A DNA stretch of 64,000 nucleotides from Eledone cirrhosa (GCA_964016885.1 OZ024743.1:164967732-165031731); one strand, 5' to 3'. Counted from the first letter of the stretch, positions 31,936-43,023 are shown. The notes: generated by a model not told the origin, from the sequence alone. Translations and numbers: made by a program.

Positions 31936-32290
31936 AAAAGAAGGAAAGGGTGTCCTTTTGTCATGACTGTCCCTGTGTTTATACTGACTGACTAACCATG
32001 GGTTTACCTCTCTCAGGCACAAGCGTGACCAGTGTTTTGTGGAAAACCAGTAATCACCCATGTCTCCTCTCTCCATGATAGTAATGTTGTCGAAGAGAAA
32101 AGCAAAGGTTGATACAGCTTAACACTAGTATTGTTGTAACTCATTTTTTTCCCGTTGAGTGGACTAGAGTCACATTAAATAAGATGTCTTGCTAAAGTAC
32201 ATAACACATTGGCTGATTCCAGTATGGAAATCACAACTTTACACTCATGAGCCTAACACCCTAATCACTAAGCCACGTATCATCATCAAT
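31936..32290 (-). repeat. tRNA-type SINE, minus strand
   Basis: Ends at the right in a tRNA-like head (minus: gtggcttagtgattagggtg ... catgagtgtaaag), with agatgtcttgctaaagtac and ggtttacctctctcaggcac in the body. Related to 8800-9240 and 45205-45320. Confidence 0.65.
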
Positions 32291-33194
32291 ATAACCATCA
32301 CTCCAGCTATCAGTGTCTTTACTACCATCATCAGCAGCAGCACCTCCTATTAACATCAACAAAACCATCATCACCATACAAGGGGGTCTTTATCTAGTTG
32401 GTTGGCATGTGAGAAATAGCAGCCAAATTTTCCTCAAAGCACTCTGCGGTCTTAAACAAGTGGAAGGGAACATGTGTTCCACACAATGTAGTCCTGATGA
32501 TACATTAAATCTTAACATCCTGTAATGATTCAGCAAAAAGATTTTAAAACATGTTTGTTAATCAAAATGTTTATAGTATCTTTACTACTGTAGTGATCAG
32601 TGAAAAATTTGCAGTATAGAATAAAGATTTAAATTTTTAATGTGATGTAGACATAGTGCTGTTTTGTCCTTTACAAGAATATCTTACTAATGTGGTTTCA
32701 TGTGGTACAGGAAGTAAAAAAATAAACAAAACCAGGATGGCCATGACTTCAATGAATTTGAATATAGGCCAGCTCCATCAGAGCAGTCACAGGACTAAGT
32801 AACATCATCATCACCAACATCCTCACCATTTTTATTGTTATTATTATTATCAAATAATGCACTGGGATAATTGCTGGCCTTCTGCCAAAAGTAGAAACAA
32901 TTATTATCAAATCATCAGTGTGACTATCATTATCCCCATAGCTTCTGTTAAGAAAAGATTGAAACACCCAGGTATATTAGTGAAGCAGGAACTTTTACAG
33001 ATGAACACAAAATCAAATTTGAAACTGATTCCCTGGGGATTCTATTCTCTCATGACTATATAGTTAGTTTTAAAACTATCTTCCTTAACAGGAAACCACT
33101 GCATTATATCTATTTGCCTATCTATAATATCATTTATACAAGGAAGTCATTGGAAAGTCATGAGAAAAATGTTCAAGTTTAAAAGAAAATTATA
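32291..33194. other. CCDC22 intron sequence with a SINE tail fragment
   Basis: 32856-32905 (gcactgggataattgctggcc ... gtagaaacaatta) is a SINE 3' end. The rest is AT-rich with short CAT runs; no gene was seen. Confidence 0.55.
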
Positions 33195-33198
33195 TTAA

Positions 33199-33845
33199 AC
33201 CTTTTGTTATCATATTTCTAATGAAAAACATTGTTTTGCGAATAATTTTGAAAATAATCTAGAATTTGAAAAGATTTAGTAAAATAACTCATTATTTAGT
33301 TGGCATTTATGAATACAATATTGAAGGTATGAAGAAAAAAAGAGTAAAATAATAAGAGACAGCTATTCATTAAGTATGGAAGGTTCAAACTCTATGCTCT
33401 TGGATGAGCAGTATAATTCAGCTGTGCCCCAAGGAGAAGATGGCAAAAGCATTGCCAAGGAAAACAGCCAGCAACACCAGTTACTTGAACCATTCCACCT
33501 CATGAAGCTGCTTCCTCAAAAAGGATCAGTCCTCTCAATTTTGCAGAAGAAAATGTCAGCCTGGAGACCAATGACACCAGAGATCTTGACGGCAGCCAAC
33601 ATGAAAAGGAAGCAGTTGGTCAAATTCTGGTATTTATTTATCTTCTGCTACTCTGCAATGCAAGGTTCTTAGTTAAAATTATGATGGAAGGGTTTTTAGA
33701 TATAAACTCTTCCAAATAAACAGCTTTAGTATCATATAACAAGAACCAGTTTCAGAATTAACTATTTCATTATGAAAGACACTACCTGTGATTTTCAAGT
33801 AATTTTCAAAATAATAAGAATTTGAAGGGATTTAGTAATATACTG
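33199..33845 (+). repeat. Two adjacent piggyBac-like MITE copies, the first interrupted
   Basis: TTAA at 33195-33198, then accttttgttatcatatttc to about 33310. An insert of about 350 bp follows, then ttagttaaaattatgatgg resumes to about 33755. A second copy starts near 33757 (ttaactatttcattatga ... ggatttagtaata, to about 33845). Confidence 0.6.
33376..33672 (+). CDS. Unrecognised 98-codon open frame inserted in a MITE
   Basis: The frame encodes a mixed-composition peptide with HQLLEPFHLMKLLPQKGSVL and ILQKKMSAWRPMTPEILTAA, followed by NMKRKQLVKF. It is not low complexity, unlike the surrounding DNA. A possible donor (tctg|gtattt) lies near 33629. I do not recognise the product. It could be a captured exon, a processed fragment or part of an unknown element. 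No splice acceptor or promoter was established. Confidence 0.3.
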   Translation: MEGSNSMLLDEQYNSAVPQGEDGKSIAKENSQQHQLLEPFHLMKLLPQKGSVLSILQKKMSAWRPMTPEILTAANMKRKQLVKFWYLFIFCYSAMQGS

Positions 33846-34065
33846 TATATACTCAAATATAATCCAACCCGCATATTTTATGTCTGAGAAATGGGCAAAA
33901 ATAAAACTCCTATTTATAAGCCAAGACAGCTAATCAAAACATTAAGGTGCAGTTTTGAAATTCTCATGAGTGGAAAAAATATTTACAAAGTTTTAATATT
34001 TTGATATTTAAAATGTATTTTTTTATAATTAGAAAATAAAAAAACATAGGAAAATTCTAAATTAA
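33846..34065. other. Short AT-rich repeat remnant before the Helitron
   Basis: tactgtatatactcaaatata and cgcatattttatgtctgag look like the end of an old DNA transposon. No gene. Confidence 0.4.
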
Positions 34066-34849
34066 TCTATATATATATAAAACTGAGGTTGTCTGTCTGT
34101 CTGTCTACTAAAACGGTCGGCACACGTCTCCTCCTAACCGTTCGTTCAAATTTCGGTGAAATTGCTACACTTATGGATGAAGGTCCGGCGGAGACATCGG
34201 TAAAAAAAATGTTCAAATCGACCCACGCCAAGTGCAAAAGTCGAATTTGTAATGTATTGATTTTTCAGTTCAATTGTATAAATAGAGATGAGAGACGAGT
34301 TATTTCCCTTTTATGGCGTCATTCTGTTTACCTATTTACATTATGAACAAACTACGCGTGCAAAGGTACAAAAATACGCAAACAGTTTTCGGGCCAGCAA
34401 AATTTTAACCTGCAAAATTCATGAGTTCGAAGTTTCAACATTAAGCTTCCATTTTGCTTCATTTCCATTAAAAAGTCTTTTAAAACAATATTTCAGCGCA
34501 TCAGCCTCGCCATCACCCGAGGCAACGCTGCGAGTGTGCTGGCTTGCCTCAAAAATCATTAGAGAGGTTGCCCAGTACTCGCGACGTTGCTGTCTTTTGC
34601 TCTGGTGTTGGCTCCGTTGTTCACCCCTTCCTTTACATTTTCTTTAAAATTGTAGCATTGAAGGAATATACCTTTCATTGTATCATCCTTTGTAGTGTTA
34701 CCGAGGCATTTGTAATGTTATTTATGTATATATTTAAAACATATTTGTTATGTTATTCTACTGTAAATTTATTTATATGCTGTTTATATTTTCATTCTCA
34801 CTACTCTAAAAAATCTATGAAACTACATACATGTTGCAACTCTCTCTCT

Positions 34850-35160
34850 ATATATATATCACACACACACACATATACATATACATCTAAAGAGAGAAAG
34901 GGAGATGTAGAGAGAGAGAGTGAGATAGGTCGTTATACAGAGAGAGGTACAAGATAATCAGATAGAGAGACAGAGAGAGAGAGAGAGAATGGCGACAAAC
35001 GCTGGTTCACACACACACAAACACACACAAACACATATATATAAAGACAGAGAGAGAGAGAGAGAGAGATCTGCACGTTCTTTATTGTTCTCCATTCTGT
35101 AGAGGAAGAGAGAGAGGGGAGTATGAGAGAGAGAGAGGGTATGAGAAAAAAGCGAGAGGG
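34850..35160. repeat. (GA)n/(CA)n simple repeats inside the Helitron
   Basis: Alternating gagagaga and cacacaca runs with short unique spacers. They produce spurious reading frames on both strands. Confidence 0.85.
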
Positions 35161-35520
35161 GTTGAGAAAGAAAGTTTAAGCAAAGAATCGCTGCTTTCAA
35201 CATTAACGGGATCTTCTAAAACTAAAAAATTTAATCTGTGAACGCCAAATTAAATATTTCAAGAAACGTTCCAACCGAAGGAAAACAGGAAGACGATATT
35301 TTGGTTCGTGAAGACTTCCCTGGTAATGAACGGAAAAAAAGCGAGGATAATATGTCATTATGTGGATCGAGAAGAACAATTTCATACAAAGACGAGACCA
35401 AGTTTATGGTGTAAATGGAGTCGTTAGACTAATATTCTATTTAAAATAACCGAATGATTTCCAGCCCCGGAGTTTAAGAATGATGTAAATAAAATTGTAA
35501 ACGAAAATGACAGAGGTTAT

Positions 35521-35640
35521 TAAAATAGTTGTTTCTACTTTTGGCACAAGGCCAGCAATCACTCAGTACATTACTGGTACTTTATTTTATCGACCCCATA
35601 CGGATGAAAGGCAAAGTTAACCTCGACGGGATTTTAACTT
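35521..35640 (-). repeat. SINE fragment in the Helitron, minus strand
   Basis: gttgtttctacttttggcac, aaggccagcaatcactcag and ttatcgaccccatacgga, ending in a duplicated ttttaactttgcctt. Younger than the Helitron it interrupts. Confidence 0.85.
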
Positions 35641-36199
35641 TGCCTTAAAATAGTAAATGTAAATAGTGAAGAATTAGGCCAGTACATATGTATACGCCAA
35701 CGGACATACACATACATATACATACGCACACTCAAATACACACGCGCACACACACACACGCGCGTGTGTGTGTAAACCTTATGCATTTCTACTATATTTT
35801 CACCAAGCTTAATAGGTTACTTATGTACTCCGGATGGTCATGGGCATTTCATTTTTCCAGATATTGATTATAGGGCCTCCCGGCAGATAACCCCCTTTAA
35901 CCACTTCCTTGGAGTCGACTGAAGCACTGCAGTGCAATGCAACAAAACGTCATAACTTCTGGAGTTTGCAACCGATTTTCACAAAACTTGACACATGGGC
36001 TACGTTTGTCCTACAGATGAATGTCAACTCTCAGAATTGGCAGATATTGAGTAGGGGACTCCTGGGGGCAGGAACCCCCTTTTGGAAAAAGCCGATGATT
36101 TTGTAAAAGTATAGTTTTCCAAGCAGCACTGAAGTATTGACATAAATGGTATACATAACTGGTATTTAATACCCGAGCAATGCCGGGTACCTCTGCTAG

Positions 36200-36572
36200 T
36201 ATAATATAAAGAAATGGAGATATATTTTCTGTTTAAGGTATTATTTAAAAAAAAGATCTTTAACCATTACGGAGATCATTAAAAACACTAAAATATCAAA
36301 ATAAATAAGGAACACTGAGAACACTGTGTAAGGATTCAGAGTAGAAGGGGGAGGAAGAGACAGCAAGTGAGAGAGAGGAGAGACAGAGCCAGAAAAAGAG
36401 AGGGTGTGAGCAAGAGAAGGGAGAGAGAGAGCAAGCAAAATAAAATGAAATAAGATTGAAAGAAAAAAAAAATTAAATCACAGAGAAAAAGTTTGCATGA
36501 GTGTGTTTATGTGTATGTGCATGCATGTGCTTGTATGCATATATGTGTAGGGGATATTTAATCATCATCATT
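36200..36572. other. CCDC22 intron sequence with purine-rich stretch
   Basis: 36330-36440 is gagaga-rich; 36500-36550 is TG-rich. No coding signal. Confidence 0.5.
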
Positions 36573-37110
36573 TTACGTCTGCTTTTCCCTGCTTGCAAGG
36601 GTGGGACGGGTCTTATTCAGCACAGCATCTCTCCACTTGTCACGGTCCTTCGTCATCTCCACCGTGAGCTTCAGCGATCTGAGGTCTGTTCTCACCACCT
36701 CCGCCCATGTTTTTCGTGGTCTACCTCTACCACGTCTTCCTTCAACTGGCATTTCCTGGCACTTCTTCACCCATCGGTCATCTTCCATGCGCATCACATG
36801 TCCATACCACCGCAGTCTCCTCTCTTGCACAGTACATTCTATCCCTCTCAGACACAGTTTCTCTCTCAACACATCCATGCTGGGTTGTTCACACACATTG
36901 ACATTGCACATCCAACGGAGCATGCTTGCCTCATTTCTCTCCAGCCGTCGCATATCCTCTGCAGTTGCTGCCCAAGTCTCACTACCATGCAGCATCGCGC
37001 TCCTCACACAGGCATCATATAACCGGCCTTTCGTACGCAGGGAGAAACCCTTCTTCATCAGCAGAGGAAGCAGCTCCCTAAACTTCTTCCAACCGTCCTT
37101 ATTCTAGATA
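36573..37110 (-). pseudogene. APE/PHD LINE: C-terminal region
   Basis: Open frame 37058-36573 (162 codons): MKKGFSLRTKGRLYDACVRS, AMLHGSETWA, RRLERNEASMLRWMC, RRLRWYGHVMRM, then VEGRRGRGRPRKTWAEVVRT. The LR.WGH and GRPRKTW blocks are typical LINE C-termini. Equivalent but more degraded text occurs at 26944-27340 and 47160-46790. Confidence 0.82.
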
Positions 37111-37250
37111 CTATGGCCTCGGAAACACCCCCTCCCATTCTAATCTGATCTCCTAGGTATCGGAAGCTATCCACCATTTCTATAGCACCCACCTGCATTT
37201 GAAAAATGTGTCTATCAATGCGACTTCTACTGTCTAATTTCCCTGTACAT

Positions 37251-37469
37251 CTACACGTATTTCTCCCTACCTGTTAGTTTGCCTGCTATCCCACTACATC
37301 TCTTGAGTACCCAGGATCTGCATTGTGTGCATTTTATAGAATTTATGCCAGTTCCTTTTCTGCATATCGAACATGGCCATTTCCCTGACGGAATCAGAGT
37401 ATTGTCCTCTCTTCTACTCATCAACACTTTTGTCTTAGCTAGGTTCACTCTCAGTCCTCTTGCTTCCAA
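37251..37469 (-). pseudogene. APE/PHD LINE: PHD-like zinc finger after the RT
   Basis: After MEARGLRVNLAKTKVLMSRR the frame gives CSICRKGTGINSIKCTQC, then RSWVLKRCSGI and YVCRC. The spacing C-x2-C-x10-C-x2-C-x4-(H)-x2-C ... C-C fits a PHD-type C4HC3 finger in which the His position reads Leu. The copy at 26791 supplies a matching last pair (DFICEPC). A zinc finger here, between RT and the C-terminus, is not usual for LINEs. Confidence 0.65.
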
Positions 37470-38160
37470 CTGCTGTTTCCATAGCCAGAATTTATTCTCT
37501 AGCTCCTCTACTGATTCTGCTATAAGAACCAGATCGTCAGCATAGAGAAGTTACCATGGACAGCCAGTCTTAAACTCTTCTGTTATGGCTTGGAGGACTA
37601 TAATGAACAAGAGCGGGCTGAGGACCGAACCTCGATGTACTCCTACTTGTATCTGGAATTCCTCACTAAACTCCATTCCTACCCTGACTTTACTGACAGC
37701 ACCTCTGTACAAAGTTTGCACTGTCCTCACAAGCCATTCCTCAACACCTAGTTTCCTTAGAGACCACCAGATGACAGATCGGGGTACCCTATCAAAGGCC
37801 TTCTTTAGGTCAACAAAGGCTAAGTATAGTGGCTTATTCTTCTCTAAGAACCTCTCTTGTAATTGTCTCACCAAGAAGAGGGCATATGTTGTACTTTTCC
37901 CAGGCACAAAACCAAACTGCATCTCATCTAGTTTGACCCTTTCTCTAATTAGTTGTGTTAATATCCTTTCTGCCACTTTTATAACCTGATCCATCAGTTT
38001 TATACCCCTATAATTGCTCCTCTCCAGAGCATCCCCTTTACCTTTGTAGCAATTTATGTGAATACTGCTGCACCAGTCTTTGGGTATGACACCACCATAT
38101 ATAGCCTGATTGATGATGCGTGCAACCAGTTTAGTGCCTACGTCCCCTGATGCCTTCAGT
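37470..38160 (-). pseudogene. APE/PHD LINE: reverse transcriptase domain
   Basis: Frame 37994-37551 (148 codons, open) reads MDQVIKVAERILTQLIRERV, MQFGFVPGKSTTYALFLVRQ, LAFVDLKKAFDRVP, EWLVRTVQTLYRG and GSVLSPLLFIIVLQAI. It ends at a stop in CPW*LL immediately before YADDLVLIAESVEEL (37540-37500). Apart from that stop the catalytic FVDLKKAFD and YADD motifs are intact. Clade within the LINEs is not assigned. Confidence 0.85.
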
Positions 38161-38164
38161 TATT

Positions 38165-39034
38165 ATCTATGTCATGCGATTCTAAATCGTCTTTTTTTTC
38201 GTCATACACATCTTGAAGGGCTTTCCTAAATTTGTATTTTAGTGAAAGGTCTTTTAGCTTCCAGACCTTTCTTCTCTACACCTACCTGTATGTCTCATTC
38301 CATCTCTTACCTACTGAGATATCACTAATGACTAACCTATGCTGTGGGGTACATTCTTCCCCAGGGTATGCCTTGGTATCTGACACCATCTGACTATTAA
38401 GAAGTCAATCTGGCTTATGTGCTCACCTGATTTCTAGGTTATTAGGTGGTTGGCAGGTTTCTGGAAGTTAGTGTTGCAAATAGTCAGTGTACTTGCATCA
38501 CAAAATTCAAGAAGTCTCACTTCTTGAGCCATAACCATGCCCACCATGTACCCCAGTGTAACCATCCTGGAGCTGTCCAACATGACCATTGAAGTCCCCT
38601 GCTAGCATAATAATGTCTCTGTCCTATGTCATTGCGGTTGTTTGTAAAAGTTGCTCATAAAAGCAATTTTTCTCTTCTTAACCTAGGCCTGCTTGGGGAG
38701 CATAGGCAGAGATGATTGTCAGTAGTCTCTTGCCTACAACTAATCTAAGCTTAATTATTCGATTATTAACTCAAACTACCTCTATTGTCTTATTGATTCA
38801 TCTCTCAGTCAGGAAAATGTCTACTCCCCCTAACCCATCATCCTTTCCTACCCAGAAAAGCTTATAACTAAGATATTTGCCTGTGATTAGTCTCGCAGAG
38901 GCACCTCTCCATCTCACCTCTTGCACGCAGCACACATCCACATGCCTTCTCTCCAGCATCTCCGCTATTTCACCAGATCTACCTGTGAGAGTGCCAACAT
39001 TAAGTGTGGCAACTCTGAGATGCGACGTCTTCAT
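38165..39034 (-). pseudogene. APE/PHD LINE: endonuclease domain
   Basis: MKTSHLRVATLNVGTLTGRS (catalytic Asn region) and DVCCVQEVRWRG (catalytic Glu) open the frame 39034-38798. After stops the text continues with TIISAYAPQAG, MLAGDFNGHVGQ, HGYGSRSE, FCDASTLTICNTNF and SQIDFLIVR. These are the APE-like endonuclease blocks in order. Stops near 38797, 38690 and 38450 disrupt it. Confidence 0.82.
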
Positions 39035-39059
39035 ATTTTGTTGTTCCTATATATTTGTT

Positions 39060-39200
39060 GCTGTGCTCATAATTGTTTTGGCATTGATACACTGGTTGGA
39101 TGCCCTTCCTAACACCAGTGCCACTTTACAGCATGGACTGGGTGCTTTTATTCATGCCACCAGCACTAGAGAGGATGTCTTACTGGACTCATGGGCCCTC
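39060..39200 (-). repeat. APE/PHD LINE 3' UTR-type repeat
   Basis: ggatgcccttcctaacacca and actttacagcatggactgggtgc match the tail repeats at 43660 and 46080. It lies beside the 5' end of the minus-strand LINE. Confidence 0.65.
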
Positions 39201-39762
39201 TCTACCCCTCCTTTTTACAGCATGGTAATAACAAAAAAAAAAAAAAAAAACACCACTTATTGACACTCACGGCACACACACACACTCACTCACACACCAA
39301 CACTCATGCATACAAACACTCACACGCCACACACACACATACATATATTACCGTCAGTACTGATACAAGATCATGTCAACTGTTGACTTTTACAGTTCAG
39401 TATTTTTATAAAAATAATATAATTGTTTGCTTTACAGCATAGAGCAACGGCCCTCCACACTCCGGGCACAAAAACAAGACACCAGCAATGCGCTGGGACA
39501 ATTGCTGCCCCGTGCCAAGAACAGAATAGTTATTACTATTATTATAGTTGTTTTCTTCTTCTTAAGGCCTGATCGCTGGTGATGGTGGTGGTGGTGGATA
39601 GTGATGGCAGTTGTTGTTGTTGTTGTTGTTGCTGCTGCTGCTGCTGCCGTTGTTGTTCATTTCACTGATGCTGCTGACAATGGTGTTGTTGCTGTTGTTG
39701 TTATTGTTGCTGTTGTTATAGTCGCTGGGTTGAAATTTGGTCACTTCGCGTGTGTGATATAT

Positions 39763-39798
<36 letters not shown>

Positions 39799-39956
39799 CT
39801 ATATATATATATATATATACACATATATACATACATACACACACACATTCAACACAGACAATGGTGTTGTTGCTGTTGTTGGTGTTGCAGTTGCTGTTGT
39901 TGTTGTTGTAGTTGCTGTTGTTGTTGCTGTGTTGAAATCTGGTCACATCGACTGAG

Positions 39957-40037
<81 letters not shown>

Positions 40038-40589
40038 TTCAACACAGAGATAGGAGTTTAGCGACAGGTCAGTTATATATATATATATATATACACACAC
40101 ACATTCAACACAGAGATAGGAGTTTGACAACAGGTCAGACATCTTAGTGTAGATAGGGTAATGACTTATGTGGTGGTGGTGGTGGGGAGCGAGTGTAGAC
40201 GTTATTGAGGTGGCAGGAGGGGGGGACTTGGCAGTGAGGTGTATCAAGTTCATAGTTCCCTTGTCCGTTTTCCTCTCTTTTCAAAATTTGAATTTATGGC
40301 CATTTTGCAATGGGGGGCAAGTAAACATAAAATGTAAAATTTAAATAGAGATTGCTCTGGAAAAATATATGGAATATTTCTGTACCTTCCTCAGCTTTTG
40401 TCAAAACATTTCCCCGGCTTCCAATGAGCAAAAATTTTGTTGTATTTTGATCTTTCAGAATATGAAAATTAATAAAAACTTACCCCCACGAAAAACAGTG
40501 TGTTGTCCGATCTATGACAACTCTACCTAAGGCCTGAACACATCCCTTGTTAACCCCCCGCGAAGGATAATGAGGTATGGTTCTTTTTC
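39201..40589. repeat. Microsatellite cluster with repeated flanks, then unassigned DNA
   Basis: Poly-A at 39234-39250, CA tract to 39350, a diverged SINE (39429-39535), then CTG/TTG-rich tracts (39610-39715, 39860-39935) alternating with (TA)n blocks (39772-39818, 39960-40029, 40073-40092). acacacattcaacacaga recurs near 39839, 40031 and 40094, so a larger unit has been tandemly copied. 40250-40590 is unassigned. Confidence 0.75.
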
Positions 40590-42505
40590 GTTCCTCTCAC
40601 CATATTGCAGTTTTGGTGGTCTTATTCATGCCAGTTACCAATCTGGTACTTTTTAAGAGGTGGCCTTTACTCGCCTCATCAGAGCTACATCACTGGGTTG
40701 TTAGAGTTTTCTTGGGAATTACAGGAGTCACCCATTGCTACATCACCTCTAATAGTTTACCACTGTTGGTCCAATGTTGCTTATTCGTCTTTCAGCTGCC
40801 CGCTTATGACGCAACTAACTATCATATCTGGTGGCCAAATTGCTATCCACCACCTGTTGAGGTCACAAGAGCAGTTAAAGAGCTCAAATGTGGAAGATGA
40901 AATCCAGCCAAAGATGTTAAAAGCCTTAAATACAGAAGGTATTCTCTGACTGACTCATGTGTGTCAGGTGGTCTGGATCTCTGGCAATTGTGAGTAATAA
41001 TCCCAGTTTTCAAAAAGGGAGGCAAGAGAGATTGTTCCAATTACAGAGAGATTGTTCCAATTACAGAGGGATCTCCTTGTTAAGCCTCCTCAGTAAAGTC
41101 TATGCTAAGTGACTGGCAAAGAGATGTAGGGAGATTGTCGAGTTCAAGCTAGCTGATAAACAGTGTGGTTTTCGCCCTGGATGCAGCACAGCCGACCAAA
41201 TATTCATGCAACGGCAGGTCTTCAAGAAATCATAGGAGTATTGCCAAGAGGTATATTCTTGTTTTATAGACTTCAAAAAGGCATATGACCACATTCCTCG
41301 GGACCTGCTATAGAAGGTTCTGCAGGAGTATGGGATTGACGGTCAGCTTCCTGCTGCCCTGATGTCTCTATACAAATGCTCGACTATTTGTGTTCAGATA
41401 AACAGTGCTAAGTCAAAACCATTCAATGTGGTGGTCTTATTCAGACTCCACCAAAGGTGTGTACTATCACCTCTCCTATTCATTATTTTCATGAACAGGA
41501 TTTACATGCACTGCCTGGATGGAAGTGGTATCATGACTGGGAGGTATAAAATCAGTTGGCTGGAATTTGCAGATGACATGGTGTTGATGGCAGTATCAGT
41601 AGAGGGTTGGACGCCATGCTTTCCAGCACAGTTATGTCCCTTTACGGTCTGAGTTCAATTCCCGTCGAAGTTAACTTTGCCTTTCATCCTTACGGGGTCG
41701 ATAAAATAAAGCACCAGTAATACACTGGGATAATTGCTGGCCTTGTGTCTAAAGTAGAAACAGTTATTTAACTCGACAGAAGGTGATTTCTGACTTGCAC
41801 TTGATAGGCTTGATGCCGAGTGCTACATGGCTCGAATGTGCAAAAACTGAGACACTCGTCCTCTCTAGGAAGCCTGTGCAATGTTCCACTGAAGCAAGGG
41901 AGAATTTCAACTATCTCAAGGCCGTGTTCACAAGTGATGGAAGGCAGGAGGCTGAATTCAATGCAAGAATTGCAGGAGCTGGCGCAGTATTGCGTCAGCT
42001 TCTGCATTCAGTAATAAGAAGGATGGTAGGTGTAAAAGCCAACTCACTATCATTAATTCAGTATTTGTGCCAACTCTTACATGTGGTCATGAATCTTAGG
42101 TAATGACTGTAAGAAGAACATCACAAATACAAGTGGCCGAAATGGAGTTCCTCCAAATGGTCTTTAGAGTAACGTTACTCGATAGAGTGCATAGCTTAGA
42201 GATCAGAGAGTCACTCCAGGTAGAGTCACTACTTCTCTGAACTGAGAGATCACAGTTCTGATACCATGGACATGTGGTGGTTAGAATATCTCAGGAAAGA
42301 ATCACTGGACAGATTTTACAGGTAAAAACAACCAGCAGGAAACCCAGGAGTAGACTCCAAGCAAGATGGTTGGATAATATCCATGAGCTTGGCTGGTCCC
42401 ACTTGGGGATCCTGTCAGATTAGATGGAGATAGTTACTTTTGACAGGACCTGCTGGAAAGAATGTTTGAGGACTCTGCCCCCATGACCCTCTCAGGAATA
42501 AGTGG
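40590..42505 (+). mobile_element. LINE (GISLLSL / CGFRPG type), decayed, split by a SINE
   Basis: Plus-strand blocks: VTRAVKELKCGR near 40870, NYRGISLLSLLSKVYAK near 41070, CREIVEFKLADKQCGFRPGC, SCFIDFKKAYDHIPRDLL, QRCVLSPLLFIIFMNRI and LEFADDMVLMA (41565-41590). A SINE interrupts at 41589-41768. After it: ADGRQEAEFNARIAGAG-type text, SVFVPTLTCGHES, QVAEMEFLQMVFRV and SQFWYHGHVVV, then RKPRSRLQARWLDNIHELGW. Active-site FADD is intact, but many stops exist. A 20-bp tandem duplication (agagattgttccaattacag) lies at 41028-41068. Confidence 0.82.
41589..41768 (+). repeat. SINE nested in LINE coding sequence
   Basis: ggcagtatcagtagagggt, B-box-like gagttcaattcccgt, ggggtcgataaaataaagc and gtctaaagtagaaaca. 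Inserted immediately after the LINE active-site block. Confidence 0.92.
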
Positions 42506-42569
42506 GCAAAGATGATGTTCTCAAGGCAATGCATAAATAAAACTTATAAGGATGTCAAGTTTCTTCAGA

Positions 42570-43023
42570 CAACGTTGGTAATTATACTTCTCTATTCGTC
42601 CCTATCCAGCATGGTTTCCTCGAATTCATTCTTTCCAAGATTTGTGTCTTTACAAACCCACCCCAGAAACACAGCATGAGGCTTACCTCTTGTTCTTCTA
42701 CCATGTATGGGTTCCCACAACAGTAATTAGCATAATGCCTCTGCCTGATCTCTTCACCATACATGATCTATGATGTCTGTAATAGAGACTTGTTTGTTCT
42801 TTGCTCCCTCCAAGATATATTTTGCACTTTTCTCAGTAGTTTTGTATATGTGCCACCTAACCATCTTTCCATCACTTTTCTGAGTTCCAGCACTCCACTC
42901 CATACATAAGCACACTTTCAATTGTTGATCAAATTTAACCTTTGGTTTGGTGTTTAAGTTTAATTTCCAAATGACATCCATTTTGTTTGCAACTGTCCAG
43001 GCTAAGTTAATTCTAGTACTCAT
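42570..43023 (-). mobile_element. LINE C-terminal fragment
   Basis: Minus-strand frames 43023-42754 and 42764-42582 read MSTRINLAWTVANKMDVIWK, LNTKPKVKFDQQLKV, KQVSITDIIDHVW, IRQRHYANYCCGNPYMVEEQ. This resembles the AW.ALNKM..IW ... RR.R.AGHC.R thumb and C-terminus of another LINE family. Truncated at both ends. Confidence 0.6.

Larger units (their letters stand above)
34066..36199 (+). mobile_element. Non-autonomous Helitron
   Basis: Starts TCTATATATATATAAAACTG directly after A, and ends ...gctag before T, fitting insertion between A and T. A hairpin near the 3' end (tacccg-agcaatgc-cgggta, 36169-36188) lies 7 bp before CTAG. These are the standard Helitron termini: 5' TC, 3' CTRR, subterminal hairpin, no target duplication. 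No Rep or helicase motif was found in the 2.1 kb, so it would need enzymes in trans. It contains a minus-strand SINE (35521-35640) and GA/CA simple repeats (34850-35160, 35700-35775). Confidence 0.88.
36573..39040 (-). mobile_element. APE/PHD-type LINE, least decayed copy, internally deleted
   Basis: Minus-strand order: endonuclease start at 39034, endonuclease to about 38165, RT (38160-37470), PHD-like finger (37469-37251), C-terminal region (37110-36573), then a tail with gcaagcaggg and (ATG)n at 36560. The roughly 600-bp linker between endonuclease and RT, present at 48712-48300, is missing: the join is near 38163. Long open stretches and consensus-like residues suggest it is younger than the other copies. 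Confidence 0.85.

Noticed and set aside
34066..36199. Reading the 34288-34647 frame as a Helitron Rep/helicase
   Set aside because: No HUH or helicase motif was found in the frame, and the element is too short for the autonomous enzyme.
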